NCBI GenBank assembly: GCA_947178305.1
Contig: CAMWXV010000001.1
Coordinates: forward strand, 1-64,000
Direction: 5' to 3'
DNA length: 64,000 bases
DNA from: an uncultured Porphyromonadaceae bacterium
GTDB taxonomy: Bacteria; Bacteroidota; Bacteroidia; Bacteroidales; Muribaculaceae
This document shows positions 16,609 through 26,930 of the stretch, piece by piece. The notes beneath the pieces were generated by a model. That model was not told the DNA's origin. It was given only the letters and a program-made list of their open reading frames with translations, and made no database searches. The translations under genes were made by a program, and so were the position numbers. Within the stretch, counting starts at the first letter, position 1. Every line of letters begins with the position of its first letter.

Positions 16609-17973
16609 CTAATCTTCATCTTCGGTGAGCACATCGTCATCGTCCTCATCCGTTTCTCCCAACAAGCGCTCAATTCTGCTGCCCAGACTACCGAATAAAC
16701 TTTTACGCTTTTTCTTACGCTCGGGAACAGGCTCCGGTTCGTATTCAGGTTCCGGCTCCGGTTCATATTCCGGCTGCGATTCGTACACGGGTTGAGGCTC
16801 CGGTTGTGGTTGCGGTTGAGGCTCTGGCTCCGGCATACAGGTGCATTCGGCACCATCAATCAGTGTAACGGCATACAGCACCGACAGAACATCCACAGCA
16901 TCGTTGGGCGATATGCGGGTATCTGCAATTACCATCTGTGGCACCACAATGTTTCCGCTATGTACTTTCAATCCGGTAACGGTGCCGAGACGTTCGCTGA
17001 ATCCGCGCAAACGAGCTCCGCGTCCCACCAATATTATGCCGGCAGGCAAATCCGATGATTTCAGACCGGCATAACCTATCTGCGCATTGATGTTGGCTAT
17101 TATCTCACCAACTCGATGACTCACATAATTGTTTACCGCAATCACATCCACACCGGCCACGGCCGATGAATGCGAGCCGGCTCCACCCATGGCATGCCCC
17201 ACTTCGCGCTTCACCTCCTCGGCTTGCTCCTCAAGATAATTGAGTTTTGTAATATCGCGGGTTATATTGCGTGAACCCAACGGCAACGTCGCCAGATATT
17301 GCATACGGCCGTTTTTATAGATGCTCACAGCCACGGTTTCGGCTCCGAAATCCACAAGCATGCAACCAAGTCGCTTTTCCTCATCAGTGAGCACGAGGTC
17401 TCCCTGAGCACGCTGGCGCACTATATATCCGTTTACCTTCAATTGAAGTTTCTCGGTGACTATGCGGTCAAGATTGCGTTTGAGCTGCGAGCGACAAGTG
17501 AGCAGATTAGCGTTCATACGCACATTGCGTCCGAATGTTCCACGTGGACGAGGCACCACAACCCTATCCACCATATATTCACGAGGAATAACCTCAAGCA
17601 GCTCGCGGTCAACAATATCAGTCATAGCCGCTTCGTTCTTGAGCTGACGAAGCAACAGATCTGTAACCTCCATTTCATCGGGCAACTGACGCTCCACGTC
17701 ACATCGCATCGAACCAAGAGACCTGCCACCAATGGACAGATACACCGAAACGATTTTGCGGGGAGCCATCCGTGCTTCCAAACGGCCGAGAATGCGGGAT
17801 GCCACATTGGCCACTTCCTCCACATTGCTCACCACACCGTTGCGCACAAGGTCGTAAATAGGCTCCTCCTCAACGGCATGCACTGTCAGCACGCCACGGT
17901 TGTCTATCCGACCCACGGCACCCTTTATCTTAGAGCTACCTATCTCCAGGGCTACAATGTTTTTCTCTTCCAT
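16609..17973 (-). CDS. ftsA: Cell division protein FtsA with P/E/Q-rich C-terminal linker
   Basis: ALEIGSSKIKGAVGRI...LVDFGAETVAVSIYKNG...GIILVGRGARLRGF. Located between ftsQ and ftsZ. Confidence 0.95.
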   Translation of the reverse strand: MEEKNIVALEIGSSKIKGAVGRIDNRGVLTVHAVEEEPIYDLVRNGVVSNVEEVANVASRILGRLEARMAPRKIVSVYLSIGGRSLGSMRCDVERQLPDEMEVTDLLLRQLKNEAAMTDIVDRELLEVIPREYMVDRVVVPRPRGTFGRNVRMNANLLTCRSQLKRNLDRIVTEKLQLKVNGYIVRQRAQGDLVLTDEEKRLGCMLVDFGAETVAVSIYKNGRMQYLATLPLGSRNITRDITKLNYLEEQAEEVKREVGHAMGGAGSHSSAVAGVDVIAVNNYVSHRVGEIIANINAQIGYAGLKSSDLPAGIILVGRGARLRGFSERLGTVTGLKVHSGNIVVPQMVIADTRISPNDAVDVLSVLYAVTLIDGAECTCMPEPEPQPQPQPEPQPVYESQPEYEPEPEPEYEPEPVPERKKKRKSLFGSLGSRIERLLGETDEDDDDVLTEDED

Positions 17974-17975
17974 AT

Positions 17976-18926
17976 CTATATTGTTTTATTATTTCTATTT
18001 TTTGTTGTGTCATTCTGATTCTTGTGTACAGCCGGTATGGGTTTTTCGTTATTAGCCTTTTGCCCAAGAGCCACACGCCCCGGTGCCACACCTTCGGCTG
18101 CCAGCATAGTGGTCACATCCACTTCCTCTTCATCGGCATCGTCATATGCCGTCTGCTTAGGCAGATCCTTACGGCGGCGGGTGCCTACTACCTGACCTTT
18201 CCATTTCACAGACAAGGTATCATAGTAGTTCCAACCACGTTCAGGAAGCACCTCGGTATACATCACCTTGAGCCTTGCAAACTTGCTACCAAAATTATCC
18301 GGACTTCCGAAATTAATCACCTGTCCGCGTATATTCGGCACAAGAATCACATCGCGCGGTGAATCCACCTTCACCATAGTCACCATGCAGCTCCATAAAG
18401 AATCAGCCTGAATATAATCAAGCAACGGCAACAAGTCCCGGGCACTGAACACGGAATCAACAAAGTTGCCGTACACCACCGGAACATCTACAAAATAACG
18501 TGCGTTGGCCGATATTCGTTTACCGTCTTTATTGATATAATAGGATATGCCGTACGAATCAAACACCCTTGCCTTGGGATTCATGGGATCAACCTCAATA
18601 TGCACCACATTATCAGAACCGATAGTCACACTTGCACTTTCAATCTTGTCAATACCGCACAACATGCGCTCTATACTGTCAATATCAATATCAGAGAGCA
18701 ATCGGCCTTTGGCATTACGGATAAGAGGATAAAGGTCGCGCGCCACTTCGCGAGGAGTCACAAAACGAAGTCTTGAAGTGTCGTTAACCGTTATCTCCAC
18801 ACCCTCACATCGGCGTTCAGCTCCGGCCTTGGAAACATAGTTCAGAGCCACAACCATATAAGCGGCAATCAATACCGCCCCTATGGCAAACAACGTGGTG
18901 TAGAGTGTGGATCGTTTCATCGGCAT
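17976..18926 (-). CDS. ftsQ: Cell division protein FtsQ
   Basis: Single TM, POTRA-like region, position between murC and ftsA. Confidence 0.85.
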   Translation of the reverse strand: MPMKRSTLYTTLFAIGAVLIAAYMVVALNYVSKAGAERRCEGVEITVNDTSRLRFVTPREVARDLYPLIRNAKGRLLSDIDIDSIERMLCGIDKIESASVTIGSDNVVHIEVDPMNPKARVFDSYGISYYINKDGKRISANARYFVDVPVVYGNFVDSVFSARDLLPLLDYIQADSLWSCMVTMVKVDSPRDVILVPNIRGQVINFGSPDNFGSKFARLKVMYTEVLPERGWNYYDTLSVKWKGQVVGTRRRKDLPKQTAYDDADEEEVDVTTMLAAEGVAPGRVALGQKANNEKPIPAVHKNQNDTTKNRNNKTI

Positions 18927-20302
18927 TATGACTTGGCAGTTAATATTTTCACTATTTCAGGGAGATAATTGCATATATCGCCCGCCCCTACCGTGAGCAA
19001 TAAACGAGGACGCTGCTGCGCAACAGTCGCCACCAATTCATCTTTGGTAACAAGCGTTTTGCCCGGAGAGGTTATGTCTTTAAATATTATATCGGATGTA
19101 ACACCCGGTATCGGTTCCTCTCTGGCCGGATATATATCCAAGAGCAACACATTGTCGGCAAGCGAGAGAGCCTGAGCAAACTCGGACGCAAAGTCATGTG
19201 TGCGACTGTAAAGATGCGGTTGAAAAGCCACAGTCAGTTCACGACCGGGATACAGAGCCTTGACCGACTCTATGCTACGTTTCAACTCCATAGGATGGTG
19301 AGCGTAATCGTCAATAATGGCCAAACCGTCAGCCCCGGCCTCCTTGTGCCAAAATTCAAATCTGCGTTTAGGCCCCATGAAACTCTTCATGGCTTGGCGC
19401 ACATTGTGCTCCTCGAACTCACCGGCAAGCCACACCGCAGCCATGGCCGCTATGGCATTCTCAATATTTACCTCCACAGGCACACCAAGCTCTATATCGG
19501 TAACAACACCTTGCGGATGGACGAAATCAAATATTATGCTGCCATTTGCGCGACGAATATTCTGCGCGTGGAAATCGCCCTCATCACGCGAATATCTATA
19601 CACTGATCCCACGAATCGTGATTCAAGAGGCAACCTTGTATGCAACAACAGTTTACCTCCGTTCACAATTTTTTCAGTAAACACTGCAAAACTTTCATAA
19701 TATGCCTCGGCTGTACCGTATATATCCAGATGATCGGGATCCATGGATGTAATCACAGCCACATATGGATGCAAATGATGAAACGAACGGTCATACTCAT
19801 CAGCCTCAATCACGGCATATGAAGAATCTGCGCTCAGCAGACAATTGGTATTATAATTACGTAACACTCCACCAAGAAAAGCATTGCACTTTGCCGATGA
19901 AGAATGCAATATATGTGCCGCCATAGAGGAGGTTGTAGTTTTGCCATGAGTTCCGGCGAAACATAATCCCTTGAGCTGCGATGTAATAATACCCAGAACC
20001 TTGGCTCGCTTCACCGGTTCAAAACCGTTGGCGCGAAACCATTGCATCTGTCCGTTGGTTTCCGGTACAGCCGGTGTGTAGACTACCAATGTGGTATCGG
20101 GATTACGAAACTCTTCGGGGATGGCCTCGGCTTCGGAAGTGAAATTGATATTCACCCCTTCGGCCACGAGTGCATCGGTAAGAGCCGAGGGGGTGCGGTC
20201 ATAACCGCCCACACGGCATCCGGCATTGAGAAAATAACGCTCCAAGGCGGCCATACCTATGCCACCCGCTCCGAGAAAATATATGTTGTGCTTAAAATCC
20301 AT
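18926..20302 (-). CDS. murC: UDP-N-acetylmuramate--L-alanine ligase
   Basis: FLGAGGIGMAALERYFLNAG, CFAGTHGKTTTSSMAAHIL, DDYAHHPMELKRSIES. Confidence 0.96.
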   Translation of the reverse strand: MDFKHNIYFLGAGGIGMAALERYFLNAGCRVGGYDRTPSALTDALVAEGVNINFTSEAEAIPEEFRNPDTTLVVYTPAVPETNGQMQWFRANGFEPVKRAKVLGIITSQLKGLCFAGTHGKTTTSSMAAHILHSSSAKCNAFLGGVLRNYNTNCLLSADSSYAVIEADEYDRSFHHLHPYVAVITSMDPDHLDIYGTAEAYYESFAVFTEKIVNGGKLLLHTRLPLESRFVGSVYRYSRDEGDFHAQNIRRANGSIIFDFVHPQGVVTDIELGVPVEVNIENAIAAMAAVWLAGEFEEHNVRQAMKSFMGPKRRFEFWHKEAGADGLAIIDDYAHHPMELKRSIESVKALYPGRELTVAFQPHLYSRTHDFASEFAQALSLADNVLLLDIYPAREEPIPGVTSDIIFKDITSPGKTLVTKDELVATVAQQRPRLLLTVGAGDICNYLPEIVKILTAKS

Positions 20303-21429
20303 CAGTTATCAAGAATATTGAATATTATACCGGCTATCTTGTCATCACTTCCCTCCAAAGCCATTTTTCTCACATTTGTTTTTAGTGCATCGCGGCGCGT
20401 AGAGTCTTTTAACAAAGCTACAACCGCATCACCAAGCTGAGCAGGAGCATCGGCATCAAGTATCATTATGGCAGCCTGCTTGTCCACCAGCGCCTGAGCA
20501 TTCTTGCGCTGATGATCCTCGGCCACATTAGGACTTGGCACAAGCACCGCTGGCACACCGAGCAGTTGCAATTCGCTTATAGTGCCTGCTCCGGCTCTTG
20601 CCACCACCAAGGAGGCCGCTCTATAGGCCAACCCCATGTCAGAAACAAACGGCATGGCTTTGACCCCTTCTCTGCCATTTGCTATCTCGGCACACTCCTC
20701 GGCATACAATTTTCCTGTTTGCCACAGTACCTGAGCTCCAACTGCGGTAATCGCATCCAAAGCTTTGGCAATGCTATGGTTTATAGTACGTGCTCCGAGA
20801 CTTCCTCCGGTTACAAACACCACATCTTTATCTGGATCCAAACCCAAAGCCTTACGTGCCGCCGATGCGTCCATATCATGCTCAAACAGAGCTGGTCGCA
20901 CCGGATTACCGGTTAGAGTGATAGCCTCGGCCGGGAAAAAACGCTCCATGCCTTCATAAGCCACACATATAGCCTTGGCCTTGGCCGCAAGAAGTTTGTT
21001 AGTAACCCCTGCATATGAATTCTGCTCTTGAAGCACAGTGGGAATACCCACTCGCTGAGCAGCCTTGAGCATGGGGCCGGAGGCATAACCGCCTACACCT
21101 ATGGCTATATCGGGACGAAATTCGGCCAACACTTTACGAGCCTTGCGCATACTGCGCCACAACTTGACAAGCACACCGATATTGCGCCACAACCGCTTGC
21201 GGTCAAATCCAGCCACTGGCAATCCCACAATGTCAAAACCCTCGGCCGGTACACGCTCCATCTCCATACGTCCTTCCGCACCGACGAACAAGATTTCAGC
21301 ATCCGGCTCACAACGCAGTATGGCCTTGGCTATGGACACTGCCGGAAATATGTGACCTCCGGTGCCTCCACCGCTTATCAAAAAACGATGTGGTTTTGGT
21401 TCTTTATTATTAATTGTATGCTTGCTCAT
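20302..21429 (-). CDS. murG: UDP-GlcNAc:undecaprenyl-PP-MurNAc-pentapeptide GlcNAc transferase
   Basis: ISGGGTGGHIFPAVSIAKAI, QEQNSYAGVTNKLLA, VVARAGAGTISEL. Confidence 0.96.
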   Translation of the reverse strand: MSKHTINNKEPKPHRFLISGGGTGGHIFPAVSIAKAILRCEPDAEILFVGAEGRMEMERVPAEGFDIVGLPVAGFDRKRLWRNIGVLVKLWRSMRKARKVLAEFRPDIAIGVGGYASGPMLKAAQRVGIPTVLQEQNSYAGVTNKLLAAKAKAICVAYEGMERFFPAEAITLTGNPVRPALFEHDMDASAARKALGLDPDKDVVFVTGGSLGARTINHSIAKALDAITAVGAQVLWQTGKLYAEECAEIANGREGVKAMPFVSDMGLAYRAASLVVARAGAGTISELQLLGVPAVLVPSPNVAEDHQRKNAQALVDKQAAIMILDADAPAQLGDAVVALLKDSTRRDALKTNVRKMALEGSDDKIAGIIFNILDN

Positions 21430-21439
21430 TATCTATGAT

Positions 21440-22723
21440 TTAAAGAAGTTGTGTGGGGTTTGCTGCACGGTCACCTTCGGGAGCTTCAGCCAACTCCGAT
21501 GCAGGAGCTTTCTTGGTTGACTGCACGGCAAATCTGCTAACCGACAACATCACACCAAAAGCCATGGATGTTACCAATATGGATGTACCACCCTTGGATA
21601 TAAGCGGCAACGGCTGACCGGACACAGGAAATACGCCCGTAACAATAGCTATATGAAACAATGCCTGCATAACAATCATCACGGCCATTCCTATGACAAG
21701 CAATGCCGGGAAAGCCCTGGTACATCGTGAAGCGATGGCACTCGCCCTGGCAAGCAGCCACAGATACAGCACCAATACCACCAATCCGCCAATCAAACCG
21801 GTGTCTTCCACTATAATGGAGAATATATAGTCAGAGAACGCCAATGGCAAACGTGAAGCCTCACGCGAGTTGCCGGGGAACACTCCGGCTATGCCCCCAT
21901 TGGCCTGAGCCATGAAAGAGTACATCTCCTGACGGTTCTCGGCATTGATTTTCTGCTCATATTTCGGCTTGCCATCTCCCATATATCGCTCAATGCGTTG
22001 CTGCCATGTACCGGAGCGATCCACTTCGCCATCGTCGCTACCGCCACCCACAGCCTTGAATATTCCAAGCACGGCGGCATAAAACAATATAACCATAGCA
22101 AATTTCTTCACCGGCACACCTCCTATCAACATCATGCTCATGGATATGACCATTAGCAGAAGTGTATTGGTCAAACCTTGGCGAATAAGCATACCGCCAA
22201 ACAATGCTACTATTCCGGCAGCCCATATCACACCACTGTCTTTCACGCCACCTTTGATCTGAGTGCGGCTCATAATAAGGGCTATCATACCGGCAGCGCT
22301 GAATTTCAAGAACTCACTGGGCTGCAATGTAACTCCAAGCAGAGTGATACTGCGACGCGCACCGTTGACAATTTCACCATTGATCATCACATAACCCATC
22401 ATGATCACCGATACAAGAGCAAATATAGGCACCCAAAGCAGAAAGTTGCGATAATGCACTCTTTGCAGCAGATACACGATGCACACTCCGGCAATCAGCA
22501 TTCCTCCGTGGCGCACTACCGGTCCGTACACACCAAACGAAGACAATGCCACCTCTCGCGAGGACGCACTATAAAGCTCCACGATGGATATCAAGCAAAG
22601 GAACAGGAATATGCCCCATATATGCTTATCGGCTCGTGTATCCGATTTCTCGGAATTGGCAGCCTTAAAGGTTGTGGAGTCGGCCAATCCGGAAGGTGAT
22701 GAGTCTATGAATGGTGTATTCAT
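21440..22723 (-). CDS. ftsW: SEDS family peptidoglycan glycosyltransferase FtsW
   Basis: Multi-TM; LIVISMSMMLIGGV..., FPVSGQPLPLISKGGTSILVTSMAFG; located in the dcw cluster. Confidence 0.93.
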   Translation of the reverse strand: MNTPFIDSSPSGLADSTTFKAANSEKSDTRADKHIWGIFLFLCLISIVELYSASSREVALSSFGVYGPVVRHGGMLIAGVCIVYLLQRVHYRNFLLWVPIFALVSVIMMGYVMINGEIVNGARRSITLLGVTLQPSEFLKFSAAGMIALIMSRTQIKGGVKDSGVIWAAGIVALFGGMLIRQGLTNTLLLMVISMSMMLIGGVPVKKFAMVILFYAAVLGIFKAVGGGSDDGEVDRSGTWQQRIERYMGDGKPKYEQKINAENRQEMYSFMAQANGGIAGVFPGNSREASRLPLAFSDYIFSIIVEDTGLIGGLVVLVLYLWLLARASAIASRCTRAFPALLVIGMAVMIVMQALFHIAIVTGVFPVSGQPLPLISKGGTSILVTSMAFGVMLSVSRFAVQSTKKAPASELAEAPEGDRAANPTQLL

Positions 22724-22759
22724 TATTGGATAATATGTTAATCAGTTGTTATTTGACAG

Positions 22760-24121
22760 TTATTTACCGATCAAGGATTTGACTGCATCTTTAAACATTG
22801 CTCCTCTCTCTTCATAGCTGTGGAAAAGGTCAAAGCTCGCACAGCACGGAGACAACAGCACTGTGTCACCGGGCACAGACAGCTCACGACAAGCAGCGAT
22901 AGCCTCATCAAGCGAATGAGTGGAACGAATAGTTGGAACCTTACCACTGAAAAATTCCATCAACTTGTTGTTGTCCTTACCCATGCATACTATGGCTTTC
23001 ACTTTTTCCTTTACCAAGTCTTCAATCTCGGAGTAATCATTGCCTTTATCCTTGCCTCCAAGAATAAGCACGGTGTTGTGAGGCATGCTTTCCAATGCAT
23101 ACCAGCATGAGTTTACATTGGTGGCCTTGGAATCATTGATATATCTCACACCATCCACATCGGCCACAAATTCAAGGCGGTGTTCCACTCCTTCGAAATC
23201 CGACAATGCACAACGGATATCCTCTTTCTTAATATCCAGCAAACATGCCGACAATCCGGCGGCCATACTGTTATATAAATTATGCAAGCCATGTAGCGAC
23301 AAAGATGAGCGTGGCACTGAAAAACGACCGTTTTCGGTGGAGAACACTATGTCATTGTGCTCATCTACAAAAGCACTTGTAAACTCATCATTCTCATGTT
23401 CCGCAAACGGCAACAACTGAGCCTCTGTACAAACCTGTTTAAGCTGTGACTGTATCACAGGATCATCCTGCCAATATATTATGGCATCGCGAGCGGTAAG
23501 ATTCTGAATGATACGGAACTTGGCATTTACATAATTCTGCATCCTATAGTCGTAACGATCCAAATGGTCGGGAGTGATATTCAGTATCACAGCTATATTG
23601 GCCTTGAACTGATACATGTTCTCAAGCTGGAAACTTGACAGCTCTATAACATATACATCATGGTGCTCACGAAGCACCTGAAGAGCCAGGCTTTTGCCTA
23701 CGTTTCCGGCCAAACCCACATTCAAACCGGCGTTTTTCAAAATATGATATGTGAGAAGCGTGGTTGTGGTTTTTCCGTTGGAACCTGTGATGCACACCAT
23801 CTTCGCATCAGTATAGCGACCGGCAAACTCTATCTCCGAAATCACAGGAATTCCTTTTTCAATCACAGCTTTCATAACCGGAGTGGTGGGAGCGATACCG
23901 GGACTTTTCACAATTTCATCGGCGGCAAGTATACGCTCCATAGAGTGCTTGCCCTGCTCCCATTGGATATTTTCATCATCAAGCATCTTGCGATAGTGCG
24001 GCGCAATGGTACCGAAGTCCGATACAAACACCTCCATACCTTTGGCGTGTGCAAGAATAGCGGCTCCCACACCGCTTTCGCCGGCACCCAATACAACAAG
24101 TGATTTCTTATTTTCGCCCAT
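22760..24121 (-). CDS. murD: UDP-N-acetylmuramoylalanine--D-glutamate ligase
   Basis: VLGAGESGVGAAILA, ITGSNGKTTTTLLTYHIL, NDSKATNVNSCWYALES. Confidence 0.96.
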   Translation of the reverse strand: MGENKKSLVVLGAGESGVGAAILAHAKGMEVFVSDFGTIAPHYRKMLDDENIQWEQGKHSMERILAADEIVKSPGIAPTTPVMKAVIEKGIPVISEIEFAGRYTDAKMVCITGSNGKTTTTLLTYHILKNAGLNVGLAGNVGKSLALQVLREHHDVYVIELSSFQLENMYQFKANIAVILNITPDHLDRYDYRMQNYVNAKFRIIQNLTARDAIIYWQDDPVIQSQLKQVCTEAQLLPFAEHENDEFTSAFVDEHNDIVFSTENGRFSVPRSSLSLHGLHNLYNSMAAGLSACLLDIKKEDIRCALSDFEGVEHRLEFVADVDGVRYINDSKATNVNSCWYALESMPHNTVLILGGKDKGNDYSEIEDLVKEKVKAIVCMGKDNNKLMEFFSGKVPTIRSTHSLDEAIAACRELSVPGDTVLLSPCCASFDLFHSYEERGAMFKDAVKSLIGK

Positions 24122-24141
24122 AGCTTAAGAGTTATTCTTTA

Positions 24142-25407
24142 TTATCTTATTTTCAATGTTACAAATGTTATTACAGCCAACAATATTCCCACTATCCAGA
24201 AACGGGTCACAATTCGTGATTCGGGCACAGGCGTGATCGGATATTGCAATATGGCATCAATACCGGCATTGCCCGGTTTCTGGAAATGATGGTGCAAGGG
24301 TGTCATCTTGAATATGCGGCGCGGTGTGCCGGTAATACGGCGACTGAGCTTGTAGTAGCTAACTTGCATAAGCACCGACAAATCTTCGGCAAAATATATG
24401 GCACAAAGTATAGGTATGAGCAACTCCTTGCGTATGAGTATCGCAAACACAGCTACAACTCCGCCTATGGTAAGGCTGCCCGTATCGCCCATAAACACTT
24501 GCGCAGGATAAGTATTGTACCACAGGAATCCTATAAGCGCCCCAATGAACGCTGACATATACACCACCAGTTCGGCGCTTCCGGGAATATACATTATATT
24601 GAGATAGGAGGAGTATATGATGTTGCCTCCAAGATAAGCCATGATGGCAAGTGCCACACCGATTATAGCTGATGTTCCAGTGCAAAGGCCGTCAAGACCG
24701 TCAGTAAGGTTGGCACCGTTGGATGTGGCAGTTACCACAAAAATCACTATGAGCACAAACACCGCCCAACCTCCGGTGGCGGCATGGTCACCCATCCATT
24801 GTGTAAGGCTCTCATAGTTGAAGTTATGATTTTTGATGAACGGAAGCGTGGTTTGTGGAGATTTTATATCTTCGGTTTTGTATGTCACCACGGCTTCGGC
24901 CGTGTCTGTGGCCGGTGTCACCTCCACATTCTCACGCATCACCACATCCGGGCTCAGCACCATGGTAAGACCTACCATCAGTCCGAGTCCCACCTGACCC
25001 ACGATTTTGAATTTGCCTTTCATACCCTCTTTGTTACGACGCTTGATTTTCAAAAAGTCGTCCATAAATCCAAGAGTTCCAAGCCAAATGGTGCTTAACA
25101 CCATAAGTAACATATAAACATTACTCAGATTACCAACAAGCAGACACGGCACCAATATGGCAAGCAATATTATAACTCCGCCCATGGTAGGTGTGCCCTG
25201 CTTGGCCATCTGTCCTTCAAGCCCGAGATCGCGCACAATCTCACCAACCTGCATCAACTGCAAACGAGATATGATTTTACGACCAAACACCATGGCGATG
25301 AGCAATGCCAGCACAAAGGCCGCTCCGGAACGGAATGTGATATAACTCATCAATCGCGCACCGGGCACATCAATATTTTGAAGATATTCAAACAAAAAAT
25401 ACAGCAT
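24142..25407 (-). CDS. mraY: Phospho-N-acetylmuramoyl-pentapeptide transferase
   Basis: GTPTMGGVIILLAIL, NLTDGLDGL, MGDTGSLTIGG, PLHHHFQ. Confidence 0.97.
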   Translation of the reverse strand: MLYFLFEYLQNIDVPGARLMSYITFRSGAAFVLALLIAMVFGRKIISRLQLMQVGEIVRDLGLEGQMAKQGTPTMGGVIILLAILVPCLLVGNLSNVYMLLMVLSTIWLGTLGFMDDFLKIKRRNKEGMKGKFKIVGQVGLGLMVGLTMVLSPDVVMRENVEVTPATDTAEAVVTYKTEDIKSPQTTLPFIKNHNFNYESLTQWMGDHAATGGWAVFVLIVIFVVTATSNGANLTDGLDGLCTGTSAIIGVALAIMAYLGGNIIYSSYLNIMYIPGSAELVVYMSAFIGALIGFLWYNTYPAQVFMGDTGSLTIGGVVAVFAILIRKELLIPILCAIYFAEDLSVLMQVSYYKLSRRITGTPRRIFKMTPLHHHFQKPGNAGIDAILQYPITPVPESRIVTRFWIVGILLAVITFVTLKIR

Positions 25408-25436
25408 CTTGCAACTTTGCTTATTCTAATGTATTC

Positions 25437-26900
25437 TTATTTCAAGGTGTCAAAAATTTCTCTCACCACTTCACTATCGTCAAAATGGTATTTCACACCT
25501 TTCACTTCCTGATAGTTCTCATGCCCCTTACCGGCAATCAGTACCACATCACCGGCCTTGGCAAGCATCACAGCGGTGCGTATGGCCTCACGGCGATCGG
25601 TGATGCTTAACGTAGCGGCACGCAACTTGGGGTCATCAAGTCCTGCTTCCATGTCGCGAAGTATCTGCTCAGGATCCTCATCGCGCGGATTGTCTGAGGT
25701 CAGCACCACACAGTCGGATCTCAAAGCAGCTTCACGTGCCATGATAGGACGTTTGCCCTTATCTCGGTTTCCACCTGCTCCAACCACAGTGATTATATTA
25801 CGTTCCAAACCTGTGACTTCACGTATGGCCTGCAACACATTCACCACCGCATCGGGAGTATGTGCATAATCTACCACGGCTGTAACACCCAACGGAGAAT
25901 GGATGGTCTGGAAACGGCCGGCCACCGGCACAAGTCTGCTCATATCCACCAATATTTTGTCTGCATCCCACCCAAGCATCACTGCAGTACCGTATACTGC
26001 AGTGAGATTGTATGCATTGTATCTACCGGTAAACAAAGTTTCCACTTCTTGACCGTTAAATGAAATGAGCGTACCGTCCAATCGGCTTTCTATCACACGT
26101 CCCATAAAATCAGCACTGGCTCGCAAAGAGTATGTGCGGCATTTTGCATTGCAGTTCTGAAGCATTACCATTCCGGCCTTGTCGTCAATATTAGTAATAG
26201 CAAACGCATCGGCCGGAAGATTGTCAAAGAATGATTTCTTTGCATTGAGATACGCATCAACGGTCTTATGATAGTCAAGGTGATCACGTGTGAGGTTTGT
26301 AAACACACCTCCTGCAAACTTCAACCCGGCAATGCGATGCTGGTGGGCTGCATGAGAGCTGACCTCCATTGCGGCATAGGTGCATCCGGCCACCACCATA
26401 CGGTGCAACAGCTCATTGAGCGTAAGCGGGTCGGGAGTTGTTTGATTGGTCGGTACCGCCTCCGAATCAATATAATTGCACACAGTGGAAAGCAATCCGG
26501 CCTTGTGCCCCATCATCCGCGCCATCTCGTAAATCAACGTGGCGGTAGTAGTTTTGCCATTGGTTCCGGTCACACCGACCAAATGCAGCTTTCTTGATGG
26601 ATTTCCCCACCATTGTGACGCAAGGAAGCCTAATGCCACAGACGTATTGGCAACCTTGATATATGTAACATTTGACTCCAACCTTTCGGGCAACTCTTCA
26701 CAGACTATGGCTGCAGCTCCGGCCAAAGTAACAAGCGGAATAAATTTGTGTCCGTCCACGTTATAGCCGCGCACTGCCACAAACAGCGACCCTAACTTGA
26801 TTTTTCGCGAATCGCACTCCAGCGAGGTTATCTCTTTACTGTCGCTTCCAATTATTTGCTCTACCTCTATGGCCGAAAGCAGGTCAGACAATGATTTCAT
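25437..26900 (-). CDS. murE: UDP-N-acetylmuramoyl-L-alanyl-D-glutamate--2,6-diaminopimelate ligase
   Basis: [37 protein letters not shown]. Confidence 0.96.
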   Translation of the reverse strand: MKSLSDLLSAIEVEQIIGSDSKEITSLECDSRKIKLGSLFVAVRGYNVDGHKFIPLVTLAGAAAIVCEELPERLESNVTYIKVANTSVALGFLASQWWGNPSRKLHLVGVTGTNGKTTTATLIYEMARMMGHKAGLLSTVCNYIDSEAVPTNQTTPDPLTLNELLHRMVVAGCTYAAMEVSSHAAHQHRIAGLKFAGGVFTNLTRDHLDYHKTVDAYLNAKKSFFDNLPADAFAITNIDDKAGMVMLQNCNAKCRTYSLRASADFMGRVIESRLDGTLISFNGQEVETLFTGRYNAYNLTAVYGTAVMLGWDADKILVDMSRLVPVAGRFQTIHSPLGVTAVVDYAHTPDAVVNVLQAIREVTGLERNIITVVGAGGNRDKGKRPIMAREAALRSDCVVLTSDNPRDEDPEQILRDMEAGLDDPKLRAATLSITDRREAIRTAVMLAKAGDVVLIAGKGHENYQEVKGVKYHFDDSEVVREIFDTLK

Positions 26901-26930
26901 ATTCTTTATGCGGTTGAGGGGGTTAAGATT

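Noticed and set aside
17299-18018. 239-aa + strand ORF overlapping ftsA
   Set aside because: Antisense to a well-supported FtsA frame; His/Thr-rich shadow translation.
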